A stretch of DNA of 64,000 nt from the NCBI GenBank assembly GCA_016859345.1, contig CM029119.1, positions 5,958,109-6,022,108 on the forward strand, given 5' to 3'. Source of the stretch: Istiophorus platypterus. Taxonomy: Eukaryota; Chordata; Actinopteri; Istiophoriformes; Istiophoridae. A model generated the notes under the pieces. It was not told the origin of the DNA. It made no database searches and was given only the letters and a program-made list of their open reading frames with translations. Of the stretch, positions 48,282-60,115 are shown in pieces; within the stretch, counting starts at the first letter, position 1; every line of letters starts with the position of its first letter. A program made the position numbers and the translations under genes.

Positions 48282-48396
48282 AAAAAAAAAAAAAAAAAAT
48301 CTTGACAGCAACTTCATTGTAGTATTTTAGTGTGCAGTTATTTAAATATGCAGTGTAGAACTATCAGAGGTGTTTCACCTAAAAAAAAAAAAAAAA
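48282..48396. repeat. two poly-A tracts (A18, A16)
   Basis: A18 at 48282-48299 and A16 at 48381-48396 are separated by about 80 bases of unique sequence. Confidence 0.9.
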
Positions 48397-51359
48397 GACA
48401 AGACGTTTTGAACAGTTACCGTGTAAGTTTATCAGTCTGGTGTTGCCTGCCATTTTTTCCCTCCAGCAGTCCAACCATCTGTCTCTCATCTTGAGAAAGT
48501 ATTTACCGTTCACTTCCCCTCTGCCTACCATCCTTCTGTGGGAGACTGAGGTGTTGATAGTCGAGAAATGATGGTTCTACTGATTCTCTATTTTGGCAAA
48601 CTCGTCACTCCAACCTCAGTCTTTAGCCTCGAGTGATATAACCCCAACGTGACTCTATGGTGGATTGAGTTATACCGATGTTCATTCAAAGTCCTATACA
48701 GACAGGAATAATCTAGCTGGTTGTATGAAATCAAAGTGAGGAGGGGGGCAAAGTCCATTTTTTGGCCAACAATTAGTTAAATGTAAACCTTGGCAGGGAA
48801 AAAAATCTAAACATAAAAGACAGTAAGGTTTAAACGGATTATAACTCTCAGTTTGCTGTGAGCATATTAGAGGAATCTGCCCGAATTTAATCAAAAATCA
48901 AATGAAAATAACTAATAATCAGCACGTGATCCGTCAAGACAATGCCACCTGTTGCCTATCTGAAACCACGCAATTACAGTAAAACTAGTACGGGTTCTAT
49001 CCCACAGCCATGCTCGGAACAGCTCCCACTGCAGATGTTGTCCATTAACTGGAAAAGTTGACAAAAAGAAGACTTGTTTCATAAAAGCATTATGACAACC
49101 TAAATCTTTTTTGAGTCTGTCTCTAAAACTGCCAAAAACTCCAAATCTAACCAACATAAAACATAAACAAATCATCACTGATTGTCTTTTCGTTTATATT
49201 TATGGTGTTGGAAGTTGAATATTCAAAAAAAAATTTGTTACACAAAATTAGGTGAATTTTTTTTAATCAAATTATTGCTCTTTTTTTCTTCAAAAGTACT
49301 AAATGCTGTTACCTCTTCACAAGTGCTCCCAGCTTTTGCCCACATGACCTTTAAAATGTGGACTTTACCCACATTATAGAGGTCACAATGACACAATGTC
49401 AAAAAAATGGTATTGGTTCCTTCCTCCTTCGCCTTTTAAAAGTAATGATTGTATCAGTAAACCTTCAGCTGCAATTATATGCCAGTTGTGTCATTTCATG
49501 TATACAGTGGCTACAGTAACACTATCAAGTAACAGCTTATGAACGAGGCTGGTGAACCGTGAACAGCAGGCAGTCTGCAGTCCTCTTGCAATCATGGGAG
49601 ATTGATCAGTTGTGACTACGGATGACGCCACCACCTCTCTCTAGGTGTTTGGTCTCCCCCATATCTATTTTCCCGGCTCTAGCAAGTGGCTCCATCACTG
49701 CATGTCCAGACAAACGCAATTCAGATATCCCTTGTTTGATTTGGGTCAGGGCCTCAAAACTAATACCTGTAAGCCCTATAATATGGTAATTTGTAGCGGC
49801 TGGGGTAAGGAACGTGAATTTATCAATAACTGGGCTAACCGGACTCATATTGAGCTTAGATTTGGTTTTTGGACGGAGACGAGGGGCACACAGAGGGGTT
49901 AGGTGAAACAGAGGTTATTCAATAAGGGGGTGGTTGTTATTCCAAAAGGCAACCAGGGGAACTTATAGGCTGTCGGTGAGCAGGCACTGACAGCCTTGTA
50001 GACTGACACTCCGTGTCTCTCCCATGGGGGAAATGGGTAGACGACATGCATGTGCAAACATACATGTGTATGTGAACACAGAGATATTCAGTGAAGCACA
50101 TGGGGGTTTATGAAAGTTCCCTTACATGATTTTATCCCATATTATTTCTGCAGATACTGTAGTTCTTTTTCTTCTTTGCTGCTCCGCGGCAGCAAAAGTG
50201 TGCAGGGATGTTCAAGTTTTTGTGATTTCAACTGAAATACAACAAGATCTTTAGGCTGATTATCACCCAGATTCGGTACCCTTGCCTCAGAAAGTTGTTG
50301 TGTTTCCTGTTCAGTGAAGACACGTTTGCCACATTTTCTAAAGTATGCGGACGTCTTTGGAGCTCGGCATAGTTTCAAGCGATAAAAAAGTTCAGAAAAC
50401 AGATGAGAAAATGCAGGAAAGCCACTGATTATGGCCCAGAGTCCCTCTCAACCTACTGAAAAAACGAGCCGTACAACTGATGGCTTTAAGGACATATCCA
50501 CGCAATTTCTGATGTCCTAGGCAACTGAGTTAGAATGAACCCACCAGCTAAAGAGTTCCTCTGAGAGATTCAGACGAAGCGTACCCGGTAAATGTATGGA
50601 ATGTAATGGAATTTGTTGAGTCTCCAACCCACTGTCTTTGCATCATATCTGGGTCCTGAGTCAGGGAAGTGCTGTGTAATGAGCTGCAGAGATGAAAGCA
50701 GCTCTCCAGGCAGCAGGAGGCAGACTTCTTTAGACTGTGGAGTGTTTTTTCTGTCCGGGCTATCTTTTTTTTCTAATCCCTGCGGACAAAAAACAGGAGC
50801 AGACCTGGCAGATGGCTGTGATAAGATAAAAACTACCTCCATGGGGAATCAGTGCAAAAGCGTATGCTGACGGTCGTCTGGGGATGTTTACCGAGACAAA
50901 CTATCTTTGATTTTTTTGAGATTTTTTTTTCTTTTTTTAGTCTACTCATTCATTTTTTTTAAATTAAATTTTCCCTTTCATCAAAAGTGATCTAAAGTAT
51001 TTACTGAATGATGGTGATGATTAACTGTCTTAAGTTATAAAGGCCTACCATCAAGGTCTAAAACATATTTTCTTTACATGACCTTTTTTTAAGCTGTCGT
51101 TTAGTACAAAGAATTGCCTGGTGGTTGAAAGACACCAGAGCTTTGTGTTACATCACACTAAGTTCACTGATTTGACTTTCTTTTAATGTCACGCAGATTC
51201 CATAACCTTCCAACACACATCCATGCATCATTTTGTAGTTTGCATATAAAAATGTGATTGCTAATTTCTCCGGCCTTACACATATAGTCTGCAACATCTT
51301 ATTCTACCGTGAGACCTTTAAAAAAAACCCTGAAAACACTGACATATGCTCACTGTATC
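48397..51359. other. non-coding DNA, no gene seen
   Basis: No recognisable repeat family, RNA gene or exon structure. Frames of up to 90 codons lack supporting features. Confidence 0.5.
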
Positions 51360-51560
51360 TGGTTGTGACTGTGGTTTTGTAGTTAATTAGAGCCAATGCA
51401 GTCACACTGTTAATCACCGCCATCTCAGCCGTGTAAGAGTTTGTTAATACTGGATCTCTGAGATTACCTAGACCTAATGGACTCATTAATTACACACACA
51501 CTCTACTGTGTTTTTAATTAGTCATCTGTTCATTTAGCAAATCAGCAGTGGGTTTCTCCT
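51360..51560. promoter_or_regulatory. candidate developmental enhancer (TAATTA cluster)
   Basis: Within 200 bases it holds TAGTTAATTAGAGCC (about 51380), CACTGTTAATCACCG (51405), GGACTCATTAATTACAC (51479) and TTTTTAATTAGTCATC (51512). Such clustering of Antp/LIM-homeodomain type sites is a classic enhancer texture. Function is inferred and conservation unknown. It abuts a stretch (51542-52022) where both strands happen to carry open frames of about 140 codons. Confidence 0.3.
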
Positions 51561-53829
51561 TTTCTTTTTCTTTTTTTCACAGCCAGGAGCGCCGTGTTAT
51601 GTAGTGTTAGCCCTAACAGCTGCTCGGTGGCCTGCTTGAGAGAAAGAATAAATGATGTGTCGGGGTCTGGAGCAACTGTGAAAAAGAGATCGGAGGTGTG
51701 TGTCTGCTTTGTTTTAGGTCGAGTTGTCTTAGGAAAGGCAGTGGTCGGTGACCAAAGTACAGGGCGGTGTTTTTTCGCCAGCGGATTGTTTAGTTCAACA
51801 CGAGGGCTCAGAGATGTGTGTGAAATATGTGCTTTGGAGTGTGCATTCACGCATGTGTGTGTGATTCTGGCATATCCGAGCACACAGCAGGCCCAGTTCG
51901 ATCTGGAGGAAAAGTGCTCATTGCTGCTTCCAGTGCTAAAAGTGATTTGTGAGGCTGTTCCCATCAGGCGAGTCTTGCCTCAGCACAAGTGGAAATGTTT
52001 TTCTAATTTGTATATTTTCTGAAGCAGAAACCAAAGCGTCTGTGTGTGTTAATTAGTGGCTGTAAAGTACTTCATGATGTAGCACGGTGTTGCATTGTAA
52101 CAAAGCAACGGGGGCCTGTGTGACCACTGCGGCTGCTGCTGCTACTGCTGTCTCTTACTTAGGTCCTTGCTTATTTCATTTCTGCTTTGTAATGAGAGTC
52201 AGATGCGATAGTGTTTACAACAGGCTTGAATCAGTCACATGCTGTCTAATTAGCTGCACATGGGCAAACAGCAGAGGCGGATATTTTCCTCTGAGTCGTC
52301 ACGAGTGGCGGATCAAACCCTGCACTGATTCTACATGATTGTCTGCATGGAAAGTGTTTAAGGAGGGAGCGGATGCTTTTCAAGTTCTAAAATGAAAAGT
52401 TATGCTTAAAGAGAAAAGGCAAAACTGTATTAAGACCATGTTCATGTCAGCGTATGTGGGAGAACTAAATTCTTGTAAGTTCCTTCACAGTGGAAGCATC
52501 AGCAGTAGCTAGAGTACTCCATAGAATGAAATGAGACCTGAACCTCTTTGAAGACCTGAAACATTATGAGCAAGGTGGGGATGACCCACGTGTAGAATCA
52601 CGACTCCAAAAACTCTCAAGGTTACCTTTAAATTTCTGAATGAAAAAAAAACAAAAAACATTCAGATAAAAATGAGAACTAAACAAACATTAATTAATCC
52701 TCAGAATTAAATTAAAAGCAAAAAAAACATAAAGACAGCATTAACTTAACAAGAAAATAGTCAGACACATCAAGAGACAAGATGGTTCAAGGCTGGTTTA
52801 AATATACGTTTAGTGAAAAGAATAAGAAATAAAAGAAAGTGATTATGTAAAAAAAAAAAAAATTTGAAAATAACTAACAAATTACATACCAAATTAATTA
52901 AGAACTTAGAAATATATACTGAATACATGTTGTAAAATTCTATCATAAACACAGAGGTACATAGTAAATGTTTTTGACAGAAAATAAAATCTCAACACAA
53001 TAGGCATGAAAGACGGATTCCCATCCGAAATAAAAGAGGCTATTTCCATGTGAATAAAGGAACTGCACTCACCCTTACTCCTCCAGACTATTGATTTATG
53101 GGAATTGTAATTCCTAACCATGCATATTACGCTGCTACTGGCTATATAAGAATCATTTAACTCTCTGGTGCGACACATCTAAAGGTGACCTGTGACTCTG
53201 CTCATGAATGGTGGAAAAGGAAGAGGAGGTCCTGTCCCTTTGTCCGCTTCAATTAATCTTCACCCAGGACAAGGCCTCTTTCATCCACCTTCCCTGCCAG
53301 TGTTTTATTGGGCTCTCCCAAAACAGGTTTGTCGATGATGGTCCCCAAACTAAAAATGAAACTCTGTGAGGTCAAAGGTTTGGCTGTGTGGGATGGTGTG
53401 AAGAAGAAGGAGAGGAACAGGAAGTGTTGGGGTCAAGAAAAGAAAGTAGGAGGGATGGGTGGATGAATAGAGGAAGAAATTCCAGTTTGAACAGTGTGAA
53501 CTTGAACTGAGCAATAAAAGTGGGAAAATAACTCAAGCTGCAAACACCTGCACCTTCCTTAATAAATCACAGAGGCGCCAACAAAGAGGGAATCAGTGGT
53601 CACTGAGCATGTATATCAAGCTATTTACTCACCCGTATTCAAGTAATTCTTTCTATTTACGGTATTCGTATAATGGGTTTAGTTTCGTAATATAACAGCC
53701 CTTATTTTTGTCTTCATTTCCTTCATAAACTTTGTCCTTAAATTTTAAGTCTTCTTCAAGTCTTTCCTGGTCTTATTTTTCTTATTAATGATAGTAGCAG
53801 TAGTATTGGTAGTGGCAAAAGTATTAGCT
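51561..53829. other. non-coding DNA, no gene seen
   Basis: Overlapping opposite-strand frames of 140 and 142 codons (51542-51964 minus and 51594-52022 plus) have no similarity I can name. Since both strands are open over the same bases, at most one could be real. A run of A12-13 lies at about 52850-52862. Confidence 0.5.
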
Positions 53830-53965
53830 TTCATATAACCTCAACTAAATCTCTCTAAGACTGAACTCTAAGTCATCCTGGCCAATCAATCTATCAATTA
53901 CAATATCAACATTAAATATTGCCATTTCGTCTCTCACCCCAGACAAGGCCAAGGCCATATCATGT
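53830..53965 (+). mobile_element. LINE reverse-transcriptase fragment (L2/CR1 clade), decayed
   Basis: The plus-strand translation from about 53839 reads LNLSKTEL, a stop codon (TAA at 53869-53871), then VILANQSIN. NLSKTE(L) followed by a short hydrophobic strand and an AN-PSI-like stretch is the conserved motif late in the reverse-transcriptase domain of fish L2/CR1-clade LINEs. The fragment is short, carries an in-frame stop and has no open continuation, so it is a dead remnant. A 3'-end fragment of similar type is at 55615-55892, but they need not be from one insertion. Confidence 0.6.
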
Positions 53966-54130
53966 TTGATAACTTTAAATATGGCTATGCAACCCAAAAG
54001 CTACTCAGATAGTTGAACTTTTAGTTTTGGTACATATAGCATTGAAACTCCAACATGGTGTAGCACTTTTCAAAACTGTAACCCATGCACATAACATGAA
54101 GGTACAGTTCCAGTAAAAGATTTTAAGATT

Positions 54131-54131
54131 T

Positions 54132-54183
<52 letters not shown>
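54131..54183. repeat. TA microsatellite
   Basis: Almost pure (TA)n of about 24 units. Long AT dinucleotide runs can extrude cruciforms and are length-unstable. Confidence 0.95.
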
Positions 54184-54185
<2 letters not shown>

Positions 54186-55596
54186 TGTCACAAACCAAGC
54201 TGGGAACCACTAGCACAGTACACTGATAGTACATTATTAAAATATTGGCAATGCAACCCTGCTTGTAAAAAACTAGCATTGCCATAAATTATGGAATAAT
54301 GGAGCATTTCCATTCGAGAGCTACATTTCCCACACACTCCCATTTTCCTTCCAGCCTCCGGAAGCCACTTGACAAGCTGCCACAGCGGTGGAAAGCCATC
54401 GTTTCCCATCATAACCAGATGTATACCCATCTATTTCCATAGTACTGTAATGGCGCACATGCCCACACATTCGTAAAGTGATTGCAGTACAGCATGCAGT
54501 GTGTCTAGATCATATACCAGTCTGCTGGCCTGATTACAACCCCCGGTGTTTGCGTTGTGCCAGCGGTCAGTGGGAGGGTCGGGCGGCTGGGCGGTCACAC
54601 AGCGGCGACAGCTTAAAGAGCACCGCCACAACAACCATGACACACACAGCCAACACACAAAGCAAACCCAAATGGCTGGTGGAAGATCATGTCAAGTAGT
54701 CTTGAAGACTAACCCAGTGATGCAGCCAAAAAAACACACACACACAAAGACACATATACACACATGTAGACACACTGTTGTAATATTATGGAAGGTTTAT
54801 TATCCCGTGTTTCCTGGCTGGGAGCTTTTCTACAGGACAGTTCAGTTTTCTTTTGGTTTTCCATCTGCATGTATTCCTACAGTCCTGTGTGACCGCTGTG
54901 ACCACCTTCTGTAAGGGATGTGCCTTGAATCTGCAGCAAAATTGAAATGGGTGGTTAGAAAATAATGGCTGCTGAAGCAAACAGGTCATGCATAACCAAG
55001 GAGAGCATCTTTGAATCCACATTCATGCTGTGCACAGTGAATATGCAGCTGGATGAAACGGACATGAGAGTGTAAACATGCCCTGTTGAAATAAAGACCA
55101 TTGGACACTCACCCCCAAACACACACACACACACAGACACACACCTGCTCTCTGCAGTGACTTGGTGCTGCTGTGCTTTATGTGGCCTGTAGTGGTCTGC
55201 TGAGGAATGCAGAACAGAACCACAAACGGACCAGACAGACAGCCAGATGACATAAAACTCAATTTGCTGGTTCCTGCTCTCTCTTTTTCTCATTCTCTCT
55301 TCTTCTCTTGATCCTCTTTAGGTTCTTTTTCTCATTGTCCTCCTGCCATTCAATCTTCCAAACTCTCTCTCTTGTACTCTTCTCTCTCAATCTGCATTGT
55401 TTTATCAACTTTTCTGTTATTGTTCTTTGTCTGTGTGTCTTTTTTTGGCCTAAACCTGTGCAATTTCTTACTCGCTGACTTTTCTACCATTTTTTCTAGT
55501 CGTCAAATGACTGCGAAAAACAGAAAACTATACAGTTTTGGGTGCTTGATTTGAGCACACACAAAGGTTTAGATCCATGAAGGGTTAAAAATAAGC
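54184..55596. other. non-coding DNA with CA tracts, no gene seen
   Basis: CA-rich tracts at about 54734-54775 and 55119-55144. A pyrimidine-rich stretch covers about 55275-55400. No exon or repeat family was recognised. Confidence 0.55.
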
Positions 55597-55619
55597 CATT
55601 TGTCATGACATGACAAATG
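55597..55619. repeat. perfect 23-bp palindrome
   Basis: CATTTGTCATG, A, CATGACAAATG: 11-base arms are perfectly complementary around a single central base. It lies directly upstream of the LINE 3'-end fragment. Confidence 0.95.
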
Positions 55620-55892
55620 TATGGGGAGCCATCCCCTCGTTATGCTGCTATAGGCCTAGACTACTGGGGGACTTCCCATGATGCACCGGGCTCCCCTCTC
55701 CACCGTCTCCTCCACTCTCCCTGTGCTCATTAACACCTCAAAAATGCTCGTTACTAACTGTCCTTCCTCTCTCCCGCAGCTCTGTGCTTCCTCGTCTCTC
55801 TCTAGTGCTGCTCTATATGAAAAGTGCCCTGAGATAACGTCTGTTACGATATCGCGCTATATAAACAAAATTGAATTGAAACTGAATTGACA
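55615..55892 (+). mobile_element. 3' end of an L2-like LINE or dependent SINE
   Basis: Starts near GCTGCTATAGGCCTAGACTA then CTGGGGGACTTCCCATGATG and ends GCCCTGAGATAACGTCTGTT then ACGATATCGCGCTATATAAA followed by ATTGAATTGAA. The 'GAGATAAC...TGTTAYGAT...GCGCTATATAAA' tail is the signature 3' end of abundant teleost L2-type LINEs and of SINEs that share their tail. The tail orientation shows insertion on the plus strand. Too short and diverged to be active. Confidence 0.7.
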
Positions 55893-56776
55893 TATCCTGT
55901 GCTCATCCCACATGGCCTTGTGTTTTGTTATGTTTTGTTTTTTTTCACTCTGATCACCGATTTTCAGTTGCTCTACGCTCTGACTCTTCATTTAAATTTG
56001 AAAAAAATCCAAAGTGACGGGTAATTTCAAACTAATGTGAAAGAGTTATAATGTATTTATATCACTGTATAGTGCCATTCAACTGCCAGATATCCTTGCA
56101 TATAAATCTTAACTTATCCGTGCTTGCTATCTTACCAGGAACGGCCTTCTTACAAGCCTATGGCGAGTCAGGAGGATGAGTGTGGCAAAAAGAAGGCAGT
56201 CAAATTAGGTTGTACAGTTGAAATTCCAAAAGACTGTTCAAATTCTGAATAAAAGTTTTAACCCTTCCTAACAAAGCTGCTAGCATGGTTGTAGATTCTT
56301 GTCTGTGTTATAAAAAAGACCTTTATTGAAGATACAAAAAACTTTGAGTCTAGTTGTTTCCACAAGATACTAAAAGAGTCCTCATCCTTGTCTCTGTGGC
56401 AGCAAAAGATGTAACATGACCCACTGAGCTCACAATGTTAAACTAGGCTTACGAAACACTTTTATGGCTGACCAACTCTAATGGACGTACTTATAAGGGG
56501 CTTGAAGCAGCTCACTAGGCTCACAACATTAAGGGTTAAAACAACCCATAACGCAATACTTTCTGTAGGAGCCGACGTTACACTGGTACTTCATGAGAAA
56601 AAATACCCGAAGTTGTGAATATGTACATACGTAGTACTTGAATTTAAAACAGCTTCACTTTTCTACATGTGATCTCCAGAAAATAATTGTCTTGTATTCA
56701 GGCTAATACGGTACTTTCCTCCTTCCACCATTTCCTTCTACATCCCTTCTTTCCTCCCTCCTCATCTTCATCTCAG
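55893..56776. other. non-coding DNA, no gene seen
   Basis: AT-rich unique sequence. A pyrimidine-rich run at 56706-56776 leads into the exon-like segment that follows. Confidence 0.5.
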
Positions 56777-56929
56777 GTGACTTTAACTCTGCAAATGCTC
56801 ATTAAGAATTTTGCAGTGCCAACCGCTCCCACCGACCCAGCAGCCAGGACAAACCTTGAGTGTGAAAGCTCTCATTTATCACCGGGCACCGCAGGGCAAT
56901 CGGCCCAGCCGAGCTGTAGCCAGGGCGGG
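56777..56929 (+). other. 153-bp exon-like segment (unconfirmed)
   Basis: About 70 bases of nearly pure pyrimidine (TTTCCTCCTTCCACCATTTC, then TTCTTTCCTCCCTCCTCATC and TTCATCTCAG) form a very strong 3' splice site ending at 56776. The following 153 bases (51 codons) are open in phase 0, and tandem donors follow (GGTAAG at 56929-56934 and AAGGTAAGG at 56932-56940). The peptide begins VTLTLQMLIKNFAVP and is otherwise Pro/Ser/Thr-rich. I do not recognise it. The segment could instead be a conserved regulatory element, since CAAATGCTCATTAAG is octamer/homeodomain-like. Confidence 0.25.
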
Positions 56930-56939
56930 GTAAGGTAAG

Positions 56940-57180
56940 GGTTGGTTACAGTATAGGAAAGAGGGGAAGAAAAGGGGGAAGAAAGGGTGGAGGAGACTCA
57001 GATGCAAAGCAAGCGGCCAAATGAGGTAGGGAGGACTGAGCTGGGTGGGGCAGATGGGGTGAGCTGGTGTGAGTATGGGGCAACGAGCAGCGTTACCTTT
57101 GGGAAGGGAGGAGATAGGAGGAGGGAAAGTGGGCAGAGGGGGAGGAAAAGATGCATGGGGAGTAGCTGTGTGGTGTTAGG
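56940..57180. other. G-rich purine tract
   Basis: The plus strand is strongly G/A-rich, with many GGG and GGGG runs, e.g. GCTGGGTGGGGCAGATGGGG near 57038. Several three-run clusters come close to, but do not clearly meet, the four-run G-quadruplex pattern. A frame of 91 codons crosses it without similarity. Confidence 0.5.
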
Positions 57181-59940
57181 GGGAAAATCAGGACAGGCTG
57201 GGAAATTGGCTGCATTTGCTCAAACATTAACAAAACTGAGAGGGAATACAACTGTTTCATAACTGCTCTGTTTCATTTACTTCACGGTAAGATTGCTACC
57301 TCTGGATACGTGGTTGCATGAGCAGGGTTCCTTTCACAAAACTTGGAGAGGATAAGAACGAGTGAGGAAAAAAAAAATGCAGACTGAATTTGAAAGTGAG
57401 CATTGTAGCTTAGATGTTATATAAAACAGCTTGTGACTGATCTTCTTCAAAGCCCAGCTGCAAAAATTTGAGACAGCAAAAAGATCAAGAACTAAAATGC
57501 TCCGACTTTAAAGAAAGGTGAGATTTTAGTTGAGTCAAGATTTTAACCATTGCATGAAAAGTTGTTACAAACTTGCTCTGGCATGCTGATGAAGAAGGAG
57601 GTACAGGGTAACGTTCAAAGCAACACGCTAATGACACCATCATATACAAAATATTAACATAAACAAAATTACACAAATAATTACACAGAAATTGTCAAAT
57701 TAAATCACATGTGTAATTCAATTTGCGTATCAGAGGAGTAGCACCCACTCCTCTGTGGGCTCCCTTGGGACCCGGCTTTAGATTATTTTCTTTAACATAG
57801 ATCCTGTGTGTCATATGAAAAGTTTTGGTTTTGGAAGCTGGCGGAGAGCGTCTTTAAAGATGCTTTCAAATTGCATCATTGGAGGTGCAGGGTTCAGTCT
57901 TTTTTGGGATATGACCCATTATAATGACTAAAAGTCAGCTGCAACCTCATCTGCTCCTGATTTTGACCACTCTGTCTCTTGCAAGTCCCCCCAGCCGTAT
58001 GCAAGTCCAGCACTAAATAATTAGAGTGTCCCTATAATATCAAATATTAACAAATGCTGCACGAAAACTAATGTGATGTGCAGGACAATCCACGGCTATG
58101 ATGCTCCCTGATTCAGCACAGTCAAAACATGCATTTAAGTACCACAAAAAAAAAACCCACTCTTGCAACAATAACAATAAATAATACAGTTTATTTGTAC
58201 TTCTCAAAACCAATGCCGCAAGGTTGCACAAAACAGATGATAAATAAATATCAAAATACTGAAGTAAAACCAAAAACACAGACCCAGAAAAAAAAAGTTG
58301 CAGCGGGTTTCATAGGTTTAAAACATTTGAAGCAATGTAATTCCAAAAAAACAAAACAAAACAAAAAGAAACAAAACACAAACTGTCTCTTAGTACAAAT
58401 GGTGATTATACACTGAGCTCTGCAGCTAATTTTGACGGGGATGCTGCTTGACAGACAGTTAACATAGATTATAGGATAGGCTGTTACTGCTCAGCACAAC
58501 CCAGCCATCATTAAAGCGCATCATGTTATGTGGTTGGGTTTGTTTGCCCTGTAGCTCACACACTAAGCTGAGTTGCCAGGCGGTAAATGTTTCTAAAATA
58601 CAGATCAATACTAAACAGTGGAATATGTGAATTCTCGTGGGAATTATGGTTGGGAGCTGTGCCACTGACGTAGAACTGGTCCTTGAGAAATGTAGGCTTG
58701 GACATGTGCTGACTTAGTTTGCCATACAATTGTGGGTAAAAGAAGAAAAAAGCAAATCATAAATTTAGGACATCACACTGATTTTACATGCATTCCTATC
58801 AAACGGTTTGCATAATATTTATTTCCTTCTTGTTGACACTGCTCATTTAACATTTCCACCAGAGACATTCTACAGACAGGCTGGCTTTTTTTTCTTCTTC
58901 TTTTTTTTCTTTAATGAAATTACCCACCAAATGTCCCATACAAACTCAAGACTAGTTGTGGTTTTCTCTGCATTTGGTTATTGCTGGTCAGAAACGTCTT
59001 TTTTTTTTTTTTTTTTTCTATTGGATGTCCATGTGTGATTGAGTAGAATTTTCCAGCTTTCCCGCCCCTGCTGAATGGCCTGCCATAATAAGACTAAAAT
59101 ACATAAATGAAAGCACTTTTGACATCAATCTCTATGTTTATGTTGTGTTCCCAAACTAACTTTGACACCTTTCGTGACCAGGAGATGGGAAACTTCAAGA
59201 GGGAGCTGGGATTGTGTTGATCATTTATCTGTTGAGGCCTAAATTAGTCACCTGATCGATACAGGACAATATTTAACAACTTCAAGAGTTTCACATTGCC
59301 CATACTAGCATGTTAATCAGTACAATTGAGAAAACCCTTAAACTTAGAAACGTGGCCAGGGTTGAAATGGACACTATTATTGCAGGAAATTGCAAAGCAT
59401 TCAAATATTGCATGAAGGTCAGAGAGGAAAATGTCGGTTGGTGTTTTTCAGCATTGCAATTTAAATCTTATTCAGACCGTCAAGTCCATTTATAATAGAC
59501 GTCACACTTTAACAAAGTGTTAACCACCAGAGAAAACCCTGTTCTGTATTCATGCAAGTTTTTTTTTTTTTTAATTCAAGTGTTGAACTAAAGCTCAAAG
59601 CACTTTTTAGCAGCTGAAGTGTCTAATAGTCTAATAGATAACTTCCTGTCTCCTCCACTAGCCTCCATTGATGTTCATATCACGTAATAACACTCACAGT
59701 ATTTAAATGCACATTAAACATTGCAATATACAGGAATACATTTTACATGTATTGAGCTGGGTAGTGGCACTGTGGAAACATCATGACCTTGTTGTGATAA
59801 CAGATATAAACCTTTCAGCTTTCAGGCCTGTTGTCAAGTTCAGCTAGCAAGAGGCTTTTAGTTGTCAGATTAGGTCGCAAAATGCTTAAGAAAAGGAAAT
59901 CCAACGGGGATTCTTTCTTATCTGACTCCACTACCAGAAA
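57181..59940. other. non-coding DNA, no gene seen
   Basis: Includes a CAAAA-rich tract (about 58345-58380) and T19 (58999-59017). Frames here are short and unsupported. Confidence 0.55.
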
Positions 59941-60115
59941 CTGTGGCTCAGGAAGTAGAGCAGGTCGTCCTCTTATCACAGGGTTGGTGGTTGGGCCTCT
60001 GGCCCCTCCTGGTCCTTGGGCAGGACTCTGAACCCCAAGCTGCTCCTGATGGGCAGGCCTGCACCTGACATCGCAGCTCTGTTCGCACCGGTGTGTGAAT
60101 TTGTCTGAATAAGAA
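59941..60115 (+). repeat. tRNA-SINE-like repeat D, copy 2
   Basis: Reads CTGTGGCTCAGGAAGTAGAG, CAGGTCGTCCTCTTATCACA, GGGTTGGTGGTTGGGCCTCT, then GGTCCTTGGGCAGGACTCTG, AACCCCAAGCTGCTCCTGAT, GGGCAGG and later CACCGGTGTGTGAATTTGTC. This order (GTGGCTCAG...GTAGAGCGGGTCGTC...GGTTGGCGGTT...TCCTTGGGCAAGA...GAACCCCAAATTGCTCC...) is a common fish interspersed repeat that I recognise. It is longer than copy 1 at 30588 and has lost part of its B-box region. Confidence 0.7.

Noticed and set aside
51542..52022. Opposite-strand open frames of 140 and 142 codons, the longest ORFs in the region
   Set aside because: They overlap each other on both strands, have no recognised domain, signal peptide or similarity, and frames of this size occur by chance in 64 kb.
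56940..57180. G-quadruplex
   Set aside because: G runs are plentiful, but I could not find four GGG runs with loops of seven or fewer bases. Only imperfect forms are possible.
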